Part shown: piece after piece, positions 1-9,000 of the stretch | How the letters are laid out: each line of letters begins with the position of its first letter | How positions within the stretch are numbered: the first letter of the stretch is position 1 | Assembly (NCBI GenBank): GCA_900543155.1 | Contig: UQQN01000032.1 | Coordinates: 1-23,181 of the forward strand | Origin: an uncultured Prevotella sp. | GTDB taxonomy: Bacteria; Bacteroidota; Bacteroidia; Bacteroidales; Bacteroidaceae | Reading direction: 5' to 3' | DNA length: 23,181 bases | The notes under the pieces: generated by a model | Told to the model about the DNA's origin: nothing | The model's database searches: none | Seen by the model: the letters and a program-made list of their open reading frames with translations, nothing else | Made by a program: the position numbers and the translations under genes

Positions 1-72
1 TCTTAGCTCAGTTGGTAGAGCAACTGACTCTTAATCAGTGGGTCCAGGGTTCGAACCCCTGAGAGTGTACCA
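1..72 (+). tRNA. tRNA-Lys (CTT anticodon), first tandem copy, 5' end cut by window edge
   Basis: This copy is identical over its visible length to the complete tRNA at 91-163; the first four bases lie outside the window. The anticodon arm is ACTGA-CTCTTAA-TCAGT, giving anticodon CTT (lysine, AAG codons). The T-arm is CAGGG-TTCGAAC-CCCTG. The body ends at A69 and is followed directly by CCA at 70-72, so this copy appears to encode its own 3' CCA. Confidence 0.95.
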
Positions 73-90
73 AACAAAAAAATTACCAAC

Positions 91-163
91 GCACTCTTAG
101 CTCAGTTGGTAGAGCAACTGACTCTTAATCAGTGGGTCCAGGGTTCGAACCCCTGAGAGTGTA
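91..163 (+). tRNA. tRNA-Lys (CTT anticodon), second tandem copy
   Basis: This is a complete 73-nt cloverleaf. The acceptor stem GCACTCT (91-97) pairs with AGAGTGT (156-162), with one G-U at the end pair. The D-arm carries AGCTCAGTTGGTAGAGC, the anticodon loop CTCTTAA reads CTT, and the T-loop is TTCGAAC. The discriminator base is A163. Unlike the first copy it is followed by CTT rather than CCA, so CCA must be added after transcription. The 21-nt spacer suggests one transcript, ending at the hairpin that starts at 167. Confidence 0.97.
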
Positions 164-166
164 CTT

Positions 167-208
167 AAAGAGGCTGAATCTGCATTGCATTTCAGCCTCT
201 TTTATTTT
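167..208 (+). terminator. Rho-independent terminator after the tRNA-Lys pair
   Basis: A perfect 12-bp stem (167-178 AAAGAGGCTGAA with 191-202 TTCAGCCTCTTT) encloses a 12-nt loop and runs into a T-rich stretch (TTTTATTTTA). It starts four bases after the second tRNA and precedes the methyltransferase start at 231. Confidence 0.9.
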
Positions 209-230
209 ACCCTATTTTTTTCTACACCCC

Positions 231-1037
231 ATGAATATCATCGAAATAGACAGTGTAAATACTTCTGGAGTTGAGATATTTTGTTCGCTTACCGAAGCAC
301 AACTTCGTAACAAACTTGAACCAGAAAAGGGCGTATTTATCGTTGAAAGCCCCAAAGTAATTAGAGTTGCTTTAGATGCAGGCTATGAGCCTGTAGCACT
401 ACTAATGGAGCCAAAGCATATCACAGGCGATGCAGCCGACATTGTGGCTCGTATCCCTCAGCACACCCCTATTTATACAGGTAGCAGAGAAGTACTTGCT
501 GAAATCACTGGCTACAAACTTACGCGAGGCGTGCTTTGTGCGATGCAAAGACCACAACATCGTAGTGTCGATGAAATAGTTTGTGCAGCCAAGCGTGTGG
601 TAGTGATTCATGGTGTGGTCGACACTACAAACATTGGCGCTATCTTTCGTTCTGCTGCAGCTTTAGGTGTTGATGCCGTGTTACTCACACGTGACTCATG
701 CGACCCCCTTAATCGACGCGCTGTGAGAGTTTCTATGGGGTCTGTTTTTCTAGTACCTTGGACATGGATTGACGAGGATGTACAAACACTCCATACACAA
801 GGTTTTCGTACTGTGGCAATGGCATTGACCGATCGTTCTATATCATTGAATAACCCTATACTCAAACAAGAACCTAAACTTGCTATTATTATGGGAACAG
901 AAGGAGATGGGTTACCTCAACAGGCTATTGACAAAGCAGATTATACAGTGCGAATTCCTATGGCACATGGTGTAGATTCGCTCAACGTAGCAGCTGCATC
1001 AGCTGTAGCCTTTTGGGAGTTGTGCAATAAAAAATAG
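231..1037 (+). CDS. SpoU (TrmH/RlmB) family 2'-O-ribose RNA methyltransferase
   Basis: This 268-residue protein is probably an S-adenosylmethionine-dependent 2'-O-methyltransferase acting on tRNA or rRNA. The three SPOUT knot motifs are visible: motif 1 with N134 and R140 (TTNIGAIFRSA), motif 2 GTEGDGLP at 222-229, and motif 3 IPMAHGVDSLNVAAASAV at 242-259. The first ~110 residues resemble the small RNA-binding substrate domain of this family (EKGVFIVESPKVI). The frame stays open upstream to 132, but that part overlaps the tRNA and terminator, so ATG 231 is the credible start. The substrate cannot be told from sequence; TrmH, RlmB and TsnR subgroups share these motifs. It stands alone, with the next gene beginning 106 bp downstream. 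Confidence 0.93.
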   Translation: MNIIEIDSVNTSGVEIFCSLTEAQLRNKLEPEKGVFIVESPKVIRVALDAGYEPVALLMEPKHITGDAADIVARIPQHTPIYTGSREVLAEITGYKLTRGVLCAMQRPQHRSVDEIVCAAKRVVVIHGVVDTTNIGAIFRSAAALGVDAVLLTRDSCDPLNRRAVRVSMGSVFLVPWTWIDEDVQTLHTQGFRTVAMALTDRSISLNNPILKQEPKLAIIMGTEGDGLPQQAIDKADYTVRIPMAHGVDSLNVAAASAVAFWELCNKK

Positions 1038-1099
1038 TAGTTTGGGAACATTTTAATGTTTTTCTAAGTAAACTTTTTTTCATTTTAAAAAAATATATG

Positions 1100-1107
1100 T
1101 ACTTTTG
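1100..1107 (+). promoter_or_regulatory. Candidate Bacteroidota -7 element before the polysaccharide kinase gene
   Basis: TACTTTTG matches the TAnnTTTG consensus of Bacteroidota promoters and lies 36 bp before the ATG at 1144. The expected upstream region is a T-rich run without a clear TTTG, so only the -7 half is supported. Confidence 0.45.
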
Positions 1108-1143
1108 TCACAAGTATAAACAGCAAACAACTTATAAGATATA

Positions 1144-1731
1144 ATGGTAAACGAACAACAAGCTATGACTACACAGAACCAGGAGGTGGATGAAGTCTTT
1201 AATTTTGAAGATTTCTTCCATATCATTTTGTCACATTGGAAACTTATTGCTATGTGTGTTATATTGGCAATAGGCGTAGCCAGTTTGTACATTCTACGCA
1301 CTACACCATCGTATACGCGTGGAGCATTACTGCTTATTAAGAGCGATGACGGAAAAAATGGTAGTTCGTCAGTGACTTCTATTTCGCAAGACATTCAAAG
1401 TTTTGGCATTATTGGTTCCAGATCAAATATTAACAATGAGATTCAAACCATTAGTGCCCCTGTGGTGATGCAAGAAGTGGTAAAGCGTTTGCATTTGGAT
1501 GTGCAAATGCACTACCAACAAGGTTTGCATACTACCCCACTCTACGACCAATCACCCATTACCTTGCTTATTCCACAAGCAAATGACGAAATGGCTTGTC
1601 AGTTCAAATTGAGATTAAAGGCTGATAAGTCTGCCGAACTTTATGCCTTTGAAACTTCTAATGGTTCTATCGATAAGCGTGTAACTGCTAAAATAGGTTC
1701 TTTGGCTCGTACCCCGATGGTATTGTTGTAA
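1144..1731 (+). CDS. N-terminal fragment of a Wzz/Wzc-type polysaccharide co-polymerase (frameshifted)
   Basis: This 195-residue piece is the first part of a polysaccharide chain-length regulator/tyrosine kinase. It has a cytosolic Wzz-type lead (VFNFEDFFHIILSHWK), a first membrane segment at about residues 32-52, and a periplasmic beginning (YTRGALLLIK, NNEIQTISAPVVMQEVVKRL). It stops at TAA 1729-1731. The family continues without a break, and matching sequence resumes in the frame of the next entry from about 1713 (DGIVVIQATEYWNQGYEALK). One missing base in the C run at 1712-1715 accounts for the break. Alone it would be a membrane-tethered stub without the second membrane helix or kinase. 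No glycosyltransferase or export genes are adjacent. Confidence 0.85.
   Translation: MVNEQQAMTTQNQEVDEVFNFEDFFHIILSHWKLIAMCVILAIGVASLYILRTTPSYTRGALLLIKSDDGKNGSSSVTSISQDIQSFGIIGSRSNINNEIQTISAPVVMQEVVKRLHLDVQMHYQQGLHTTPLYDQSPITLLIPQANDEMACQFKLRLKADKSAELYAFETSNGSIDKRVTAKIGSLARTPMVLL
1711..1716 (+). other. Frameshift site in the Wzc-type gene (C run)
   Basis: The upstream frame reads ...SLART-P-M-V-L-L-stop, whereas the downstream frame reads P-D-G-I-V-V-I-Q-A-T-E-Y-W from the same bases. Restoring one C to ACCCCG (making ACCCCCG) joins the two into a continuous protein of about 810 residues. A real mutation, homopolymer slippage and a sequencing error would all look the same. Confidence 0.8.
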
Positions 1732-1790
1732 TTCAAGCTACAGAATATTGGAATCAAGGCTACGAGGCTTTAAAGGATAAAGAAATTACT

Positions 1791-3575
1791 GTGAGCAAAT
1801 ATCCGGTTGGTTTAGCAACTCGCATATTTGCAAGCAAACTGTCAGTTTCACTCAGCGACAAAGAATCTACCATTCTTGCGCTTTCTGTCAAAGACGAAAG
1901 CAAGCAACGTGGTGATGATATGATATATAAGCTCATTGACGTGTATAACGAGCAGTGGGTAAAAGACCGCAACATAGTGGCTGAAAACACTTCTCAGTTT
2001 ATTACCGAACGATTAGAAGCTTTGACAAAAGAATTAGGTGACGTAGATCAGAAAATATCTGATTATAAAAGCGAAGCCATGTTACCCGATGTAGATGCAG
2101 CTTCAAGCATGTACATGACACAAAGTTCTAAAAACTTCGACCAAATTCTTACGCTCAGAAATCAGCTAAGTGTAGCGCGTTACATCCGCGAATATTTAGC
2201 TGATAAAACCAAGCAAGGACAATACCTCCCCACTAATACAGGCATTGGTAGTACGGGTATTGAAAAAATGATTGCCGACTACAATAAAACCGTTACATCG
2301 CGTAACGATTTATTGACCAATAGTAGCGAAGGTACTCCCTTGGTTCAAAAAATGAACACAGAGATTGCACTGCAAAAGCAAACTATTATGCACTCGCTCG
2401 ATAATCTCACAGCACAGTTGCAGTCGCAAATAAACAATTGGGAAGCTACAAATTCTCAAACCAACCAGAAGTTAGCTGCTGCTCCTCAGCAAGTAAAAAA
2501 ATTACTTTCTGTAGGCAGACAACAAAAGGTAAAAGAAGCTCTCTATATCTATTTGTTGCAGAAGCGCGAAGAAAACGAACTTTCTAAGACCTATACGGCT
2601 TGGAATACGCGTCTTATTCAGCCTCCTATGGGTAGTCCTTCTCCTTCATCGCCCCGACGCAGCATCATTATGCTTGTTGCTTTGGCATTTGGATTCTGTT
2701 TCCCTATTGGTTTACTTTACCTACGTGAGACAATGAACCATACAGTACGTGGCAGAGTAGACCTTGAAAATATGCAAACACCGCTTGTTGGCGAAATTCC
2801 TATTCTCACCAAGAAGCAGCATTGGTATAAACCTCAAACTAAGGGCGCTCAACGAGCTGTTTATATTAAGGAAAATTGTAATGACCTTATCAATGAGTCG
2901 TTCCGTGTGTTCCGAACCAAACTCGATTACTTCTTGCGCAGCAAGGGTAATGACAAGAAGGTAATTATGATTACCAGTTTCAATCCGGGATCAGGCAAGA
3001 GTTTCATCAGTGCAAACTTGTCAAAAGTTCTCTCTCTTAAAAACGCACGTGTTATAGCTATCGACCTCGACTTGCGCCATGCTTCACTCAGTAAGATGTT
3101 TGGGAAGGCAGGAAATGGCATTACCTCATACCTCACAGGCATGACAGATAACTTAGAAGATATCATAACTCCTAATGTGACGAATGATGGTACATGCGAT
3201 TTAATATCTGTAGGTGTTATTCCTCCTAATCCTGCAGAGCTATTGCTTGAAAGAGAAAAAATGAACGCCTTATTTAGTGCATTGCGCGAACGCTACGATT
3301 ACATTATTCTCGATTGTCCGCCCATCGATATCGTGACAGACTCAAACATCATTAAAGAATACACAGATATAACTTTATTTGTAGTTCGTGCTGGAGTGAT
3401 GGATCGTCGTAGTCTTAGCGATGTAGAAGAACTTTACAAGAACGAAAACTACAAACACATGGCTATTGTCCTTAATGGAACTACATACATTCGCAACCGC
3501 TATGGCAACTACAAATATGGCTATAGCTATGGTTATGCAGCAGGTTATTATGGAGACCATCATGAAAATAGCTAG
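1791..3575 (+). CDS. C-terminal part of a Wzc-type polysaccharide co-polymerase / BY-kinase (frameshifted)
   Basis: This 594-residue frame opens at GTG 1791, but homologous coding starts upstream near 1713, so the GTG is probably not a true start. It carries the rest of the periplasmic domain with long coiled-coil-like helices (residues ~60-270), the second membrane segment (~290-311), and a bacterial tyrosine kinase domain. Walker A is PGSGKS (399-404), Walker A' is VIAIDLD (421-427) and Walker B is IILDCP (505-510). The tail is a tyrosine cluster (YGNYKYGYSYGYAAGYY), the usual autophosphorylation site. Known family members control export and length of capsule or exopolysaccharide through cyclic phosphorylation. 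Even if translated alone, it would lack the first membrane helix and Wzz lead. Joined to 1144-1731 it is a normal-length member. Confidence 0.9.
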   Translation: MSKYPVGLATRIFASKLSVSLSDKESTILALSVKDESKQRGDDMIYKLIDVYNEQWVKDRNIVAENTSQFITERLEALTKELGDVDQKISDYKSEAMLPDVDAASSMYMTQSSKNFDQILTLRNQLSVARYIREYLADKTKQGQYLPTNTGIGSTGIEKMIADYNKTVTSRNDLLTNSSEGTPLVQKMNTEIALQKQTIMHSLDNLTAQLQSQINNWEATNSQTNQKLAAAPQQVKKLLSVGRQQKVKEALYIYLLQKREENELSKTYTAWNTRLIQPPMGSPSPSSPRRSIIMLVALAFGFCFPIGLLYLRETMNHTVRGRVDLENMQTPLVGEIPILTKKQHWYKPQTKGAQRAVYIKENCNDLINESFRVFRTKLDYFLRSKGNDKKVIMITSFNPGSGKSFISANLSKVLSLKNARVIAIDLDLRHASLSKMFGKAGNGITSYLTGMTDNLEDIITPNVTNDGTCDLISVGVIPPNPAELLLEREKMNALFSALRERYDYIILDCPPIDIVTDSNIIKEYTDITLFVVRAGVMDRRSLSDVEELYKNENYKHMAIVLNGTTYIRNRYGNYKYGYSYGYAAGYYGDHHENS

Positions 3576-3610
3576 TCATAGAGAAAACATTTCTCTATAA
3601 CGCAAAATAC

Positions 3611-3660
3611 AAAATACAGAAATCCCCATATGCTACTATGCATGTGGGGATTTCTGTAAT
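3611..3660. terminator. Shared hairpin terminator between convergent genes
   Basis: An 18-bp stem (3616-3633 with 3640-3657, one G-U) with a 6-nt loop lies between the kinase gene (+) and the DUF4421 gene (-). The minus-strand exit is T-rich (ATTTTGTATTTTG) and the plus exit is A/T-rich, so it may serve both but fits the minus strand better. Confidence 0.75.
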
Positions 3661-3696
3661 TATAAATGCGAAGCCTTTTTTACATTGTAATGCTTA

Positions 3697-4836
3697 TCAC
3701 TTTTTCCTCTTATACATCTTCTTTCTATTAAAGAAGAAGCCTGCATAAATATTGACAAAGGTAACGGCATTTGTTTGATTCAATTTATTCTTGTTATATA
3801 CATATAAATTGCATATCAATGAAGAACCTACAAACCAATGCGTATTGTTCCAAACTAGTCCTAAGCGTGAAGTACAGTCAAAACTAAAGTTTTTTAAATC
3901 AATCAACACCTCGTTACCTTTTATCTTCTCGCCTTTAGTCTTACGATATCCCACAGAGGGCATTGCTGAAAAGCCTAATAAGAAGTTGCGTGCAAATACC
4001 CAATTATAAGCATAACCCGCACTTACGTAATAGTAATTATAGTTGATTTCGGAGAACTTAAGTTCTTCTATAATCTTCTCGTCCGATTCGGGACCACGCA
4101 CATTTTCTGGTAATTTGGTATAATCAAATCGGTTGTGTTGTTTGCTAAATCCTAATCCCAACATGGGCGACCCACAACTCTTTCGTTGTACTGTGCTTTG
4201 ATTAAAAGCAGCAGGATAAGAGAAATGTCGATGATTAAATACATAATAAGCACTAAATGATGTTGTTTTGGTAGATAATCCTGAAAACGGAATTCCACGC
4301 ACCGAGGTTGGTTCAACCCCTTCAAAGCCATTTACTTTGCGCAACAAATAGTTGCCATTGTTACGAAAGTGTAAAAAGTCACAACCCAACATCGAACTAT
4401 AAAGACTTAAGTTAAACGAAGAAGCTTTACCCGCAGATTTAGGTCGTAGCACATCGAACGTATAACCTAAGAAAATCCAACGCCAACCAAAGTATGGACC
4501 TACCTTTACTTGATGTTGAGGATTCGACACAATAGTTTGTACATTGCCCTCTTCATCGCGCCCCTGCATTCTGTATAGCTGAAACGTGTTCGTGTTTTGC
4601 AACATGGCAGTGTAATTATAATAGTTGGGCGAGATGTAAGTAGTGTCGTAATCATCGAAACTCTTTACAAATCGATAGAGCAAACTACCAGTGTGTTTTA
4701 CCTTCTTTGTAACGCGCTTAATACGTTGGTATTTTTCTCTATCAACTTTTTTCAATGTATCCGTACCAATAGTAAGACTATCGCCAATAACTACATCTTG
4801 TGCATGCACAAAAGTGCTGACTCCCAAAGCCAGCAC
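3697..4836 (-). CDS. DUF4421-like outer-membrane beta-barrel protein
   Basis: The 379-residue frame resembles the DUF4421 family of Bacteroidota, whose function is unknown. Near the N terminus is a YDTTYISPNYYNYTAMLQ block; after it come alternating aromatic/hydrophobic strands (WRWIFLGYTFDV, FNLSLYSSMLG, YYYVSAGYAYNWVFARNFLLG) ending in VNIYAGFFFNR, which looks like a periplasm-to-outer-membrane barrel. The only standard start is GTG 4836, giving a shortened leader (MLALGVSTFVHA-QD). In-frame codons continue upstream to 4870 and encode KNIFTLSVLALGVSTFVHA, a full signal peptide, but no ATG, GTG or TTG precedes it. The start is therefore uncertain. The gene lies 85 bp downstream of the oxidoreductase on the same strand and probably shares its transcript. 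Confidence 0.8.
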   Translation of the reverse strand: MLALGVSTFVHAQDVVIGDSLTIGTDTLKKVDREKYQRIKRVTKKVKHTGSLLYRFVKSFDDYDTTYISPNYYNYTAMLQNTNTFQLYRMQGRDEEGNVQTIVSNPQHQVKVGPYFGWRWIFLGYTFDVLRPKSAGKASSFNLSLYSSMLGCDFLHFRNNGNYLLRKVNGFEGVEPTSVRGIPFSGLSTKTTSFSAYYVFNHRHFSYPAAFNQSTVQRKSCGSPMLGLGFSKQHNRFDYTKLPENVRGPESDEKIIEELKFSEINYNYYYVSAGYAYNWVFARNFLLGFSAMPSVGYRKTKGEKIKGNEVLIDLKNFSFDCTSRLGLVWNNTHWFVGSSLICNLYVYNKNKLNQTNAVTFVNIYAGFFFNRKKMYKRKK

Positions 4837-4921
4837 TGATAACGTAAATATGTTTTTAACTGAAACGATAATTCTTTATTTTTTAGAATCTAAAAACAAG
4901 ATTGTCTGAAAAAATCAAACC

Positions 4922-5902
4922 TTATAGCTTGTTAAGGATGCGGTCTACCACCCAATTCACAGGAGTCGCACTCACACAGTCGCATTTACAAATCGCTTTG
5001 TTTTGCAAATGCTTCACCACCAATTCAATAAGAGGCAACTGTACGTAAGGCGGATTCTCGACCTTAAATTCTTGTCGTCCTTGTTCGTTTTGCAGCACAA
5101 TAGGCTGATAAGTAAATACCGAGAACGACAACGACCCTTTATCGCCCACAATGTCAATACGGTCTTCTTTAGCCGACTCGTGTGCTACAAAACACCATGA
5201 GCCAGACCCAGGCAAACCATTGTCAAACTTAAAGCAAGCACTAACAGAGTCTTCCGTAGGATAGAGCCCTCCCCTATTCGCCTTCATGCCTTCAGCTTCA
5301 AGAATCGGACCAAACATTTCTTGCAACAAGTCAATTTGATGCGGTGCTAAATCATAGAAATAGCCACCACCTGCAATGTCAGCTTGAACACGCCATGGCA
5401 AGTTTGTTTTGTTATAATCCAAATCACGTGGTGGCACTGCAAAGCGAATTTGCACATTCACCACCTTGCCCACAGCACCTCCTTCAATCAATTCTTTAAC
5501 CTTCACAAAATAAGGCAAGTAGCGACGGTAATATGCCACGAAGCAAGGAACACCCGTTTTTTCGGCAATACGATTAATGCGGCAGCAGTCCTCATAATTC
5601 GACGCCATAGGTTTCTCTACATATACAGCCTTACCACTTTTCATTGCCATGATAGCAAAAGTAGCATGTGTTGAAGGCGGCGTAGCAATGTATACAGCAT
5701 TTACCTCAGGGTCGTTAATAAGCTCCTGTGGATCTGTGTACCAACGTTTCACACCGTGGCGTTCAGCATACGATTTGGCTTTGTCGGCACGACGGCTCAT
5801 CACGGCTACTACAGTTGAACCTTCAATCATGTTAAATGCCGGTCCACTTTTTCTTTCTGTCACTTCACCACAACCGATGAAGCCCCAACGTACTTGTTCC
5901 AT
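4922..5902 (-). CDS. Gfo/Idh/MocA family NAD(P)-dependent oxidoreductase
   Basis: This 326-residue protein belongs to the sugar/inositol dehydrogenase superfamily. The Rossmann nucleotide loop is GFIGCGEV (residues 7-14), followed by the STHATFAIMAMKSGKAVYVEKP segment with the hallmark EKP at 96-98. The C-terminal sheet domain holds GGGYFYDLAPHQIDLL (178-193), in which D184 and H188 are the usual catalytic pair positions. The substrate cannot be read from sequence; relatives act on inositols, anhydro-sugars, amino-sugars or glycosides. Length is typical. A good promoter lies 37-67 bp upstream, and the DUF4421 gene follows in the same direction. Confidence 0.92.
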   Translation of the reverse strand: MEQVRWGFIGCGEVTERKSGPAFNMIEGSTVVAVMSRRADKAKSYAERHGVKRWYTDPQELINDPEVNAVYIATPPSTHATFAIMAMKSGKAVYVEKPMASNYEDCCRINRIAEKTGVPCFVAYYRRYLPYFVKVKELIEGGAVGKVVNVQIRFAVPPRDLDYNKTNLPWRVQADIAGGGYFYDLAPHQIDLLQEMFGPILEAEGMKANRGGLYPTEDSVSACFKFDNGLPGSGSWCFVAHESAKEDRIDIVGDKGSLSFSVFTYQPIVLQNEQGRQEFKVENPPYVQLPLIELVVKHLQNKAICKCDCVSATPVNWVVDRILNKL

Positions 5903-5938
5903 AATCGTTATGCTTTAAAAGTTATGCTTATTGCATTA

Positions 5939-5969
5939 CAAAATTAGTAATAAAGCCGAAAACTGCAAA
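5939..5969 (-). promoter_or_regulatory. Bacteroidota-type promoter for the oxidoreductase gene
   Basis: On the minus strand TTTG (5969-5966), exactly 19 bases, then TAATTTTG (5946-5939) fits TTTG-N19-TAnnTTTG. Transcription would start about 30 bases before the ATG at 5902. Confidence 0.8.
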
Positions 5970-5977
5970 GCGTTGTG

Positions 5978-6040
5978 ATAAAAGAAATAAGTGTAAAGTT
6001 CTAAGCACACTTTAAATCTGTACACAAAACCTTACACTTA
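5978..6040 (-). terminator. Candidate terminator after carB
   Basis: A perfect 9-bp inverted repeat (TAAGTGTAA, 5988-5996, with TTACACTTA, 6032-6040) encloses 35 bases. In the minus direction it runs into TTTCTTTTAT. It lies 44 bases past the carB stop and before the next promoter. The long loop makes this moderate evidence. Confidence 0.5.
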
Positions 6041-6083
6041 AATCTTTTAATAAATCAATTCAGACAATATTCTTGTCGCTTGA

Positions 6084-9000
6084 TTAATATTCTTGCCAAC
6101 ACTTGATGTCTAAGTCGTCTAACTTCAGCGTGCAGAATGCATTGATAAAAGCTGATGCCAAACGTGCGTTGGTAATCAAAGGAATGTTCAAGTCGATTGC
6201 AGCACGACGAATCTTGTAACCATTTGATAATTCACCGGTTGAAAGATTCTTAGGTACGTTTACAACCAAGTCTATCTCTTTGTTGCGCAACATATCAATA
6301 GCCTGAGGTTGTACACCCTCTTCACTGGGCCAATGCACCATCGTGTTTTCAATACCATTTTCGGTAAGGTAACGGCTTGTACCCGGTGTAGCAAAGAGTT
6401 TGTAACCATGCTTGCGAAGCATTACGCTTGTTACCAACATTTCAGCCTTTTGCTTACCATCGCCTGTTGAAAGGAGAATGTTCTTTTCAGGGATGCGTTG
6501 ACCCACTGAAAGCATTGACTTAAGCAATGCAGAACGAGAATCCTCACCTAAGCAACCAACCTCGCCAGTCGAAGCCATGTCTACGCCCAACACAGGGTCA
6601 GCCTTTTGCAAACGGTTGAATGAGAATTGTGAAGCCTTCACACCCACATAGTCCAAATCGAACAAGCTCTTAGCAGGCTTTTCAACGGGCAAACCAAGCA
6701 TAATACGAGTTGCCAACTCAATCATGTTAATCTTCAACACCTTGCTCACGAAGGGGAATGAACGCGAAGCACGCAAGTTACATTCAATTACCTTGATGTC
6801 GTTCTCCTTAGCCAAATACTGAATGTTGAACGGACCCGAGATGTGGAGTTCCTTAGCAATTTGCTTTGAAATTTTCTTAATGCGGCGAGCCGTTTCTACA
6901 TACAACTTCTGTGGCGGGAATTGAATTGTAGCATCACCCGAGTGAACACCAGCAAACTCTACATGTTCAGAAATAGCGTAAGCAATGATTTCACCATCCT
7001 TGGCTACAGCATCCATTTCTACTTCCTTTGCGTGCTGCATAAAGCGACTTACCACAACAGGGTGTTTCTTCGATACGTTAGCAGCCAACTTCAAGAAGCG
7101 TTCCAACTCTTCTTGGTTAGAGCAAACATTCATGGCAGCACCCGAAAGCACGTAAGAAGGACGCACCAATACGGGGAAACCGACTTCCTTAATGAACTGT
7201 TGGATATCGTCCATTGAAGTCAAAGCACTCCATTCAGGCTGGTCTACGCCAATGCGGTTAAGCATAGCCGAGAACTTTTCGCGGTCTTCAGCGTTATCAA
7301 TATACTTAGCTTGTGTACCGAGCAAGGGGATGTTTTCAGCATCCAAGCGCATTGCCAAGTTGTTAGGAATCTGACCACCTGTGCTCACTACAACACCATA
7401 AGGACATTCAAGGTCGAGAATATCCATTACGCGCTCAAATGTAAGTTCGTCAAAATAAAGACGATCACACATATCATAGTCAGTCGATACCGTTTCAGGG
7501 TTATAGTTAATCATAATCGAACGGTAACCCTCCTTACGAATGGTATTCAATGCTTGCACACCACACCAGTCAAACTCTACTGACGAACCAATACGGTATG
7601 CACCCGAACCGAGTACTACAACCGAGCGCTTGTCATTTTCAAAGTTAATGTCGTGAGCAACACCGCTATATGTAAGATACAGATAGTTAGTCTGTGCGGG
7701 ATATTCGGCAGCCAACGTATCAATCTGCTTCACTACGGGCAAAATACCAGCTTGCTTACGACGGGCACGTACGGCAAGAATAGCCTTTTCAATATCCATC
7801 TCCTGCTCCATGCCAACAGCACGTGCAATTTGGAAGTCGGTGAAACCTTGAACCTTGGCCTTGCGCAACAAGTCAGCATCAAGCACATTGATTGAAGTGC
7901 AAGCGTGCAACTCCTCGTCTGTTTTATGAATCTTATAAAGCTTCTGCAAGAACCAACGGTCAATCTTTGTCAGGTCATGAATTTGGTCGATGGTATAACC
8001 AGCCTTAAATGCCTTTTCAATCACAAAGATACGCTTGTCAGTGGGTTCCTTCAAAGCAGCATCTACATCGTCAATCTTGATTTCTTTATTGTCAACGAAA
8101 CCGTGCATGCCTTGACCAATCATACGCAAGCCCTTCTGGATAACCTCCTCGAAGGTGCGACCGATAGCCATAACCTCGCCTACCGACTTCATTGAAGAAC
8201 CCAATTCACGATCTACGCCGTGGAATTTGCCCAAGTCCCAACGTGGAATTTTGCAAACCACATAGTCGAGTGCAGGTTCAAAGAATGCCGAAGTAGTTTT
8301 GGTTACAGAGTTCTTCAAATCGAAGAGACCATAACCCAAGCCCAACTTAGCTGCTACGAATGCCAAGGGATAACCTGTAGCCTTTGAAGCTAAAGCCGAA
8401 GAACGAGACAAACGTGCGTTCACCTCAATTACGCGATAATCTTCGCTATTGGGGTCGAAAGCATACTGCACATTACACTCACCCACAATGCCCACGTGGC
8501 GCACAATGCGGATAGAGAGTTCGCGGAGTTTGTGATATTCGGCGTTCGAGAGTGTTTGTGACGGAGCAATTACAATACTTTCGCCCGTGTGGATGCCCAG
8601 TGGGTCAAAGTTCTCCATGTTACAAACCGTAATACAGTTGTCAAAGCGGTCGCGAACAACTTCGTATTCAACCTCTTTCCAACCCTTCAAACTCTTTTCA
8701 ACCAACACCTGCGGAGAGAAAGAGAAAGCCTTTTCAGCCAACTTATTCAATTCTTCTTCGTTGTCGCAGAAACCTGATCCCAAACCGCCCAATGCATACG
8801 CTGCACGAAGAATCACGGGATAACCTAAGTTAGCCGCAGCCTTACGAGCTTGTTCAATATTTTCGCAAGCCTCGCTCTTAATGGTCTTCACGTTGATTTC
8901 GTTGAGTTTTTCAACGAAGAGTTCACGGTCTTCAGTGTCCATGATAGCCTGAACAGGTGTACCGAGCACCTGAAGGTTATATTTTTCGAGCACACCATTT

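Noticed and set aside
132..230. Upstream extension of the methyltransferase frame
   Set aside because: It would begin inside the tRNA-Lys gene and cross its terminator; ATG 231 starts the family-like sequence.
1711..1731. Programmed -1 ribosomal frameshift
   Set aside because: The site lacks a standard slippery heptamer and I saw no downstream pseudoknot; a lost base in the C run explains it more simply.
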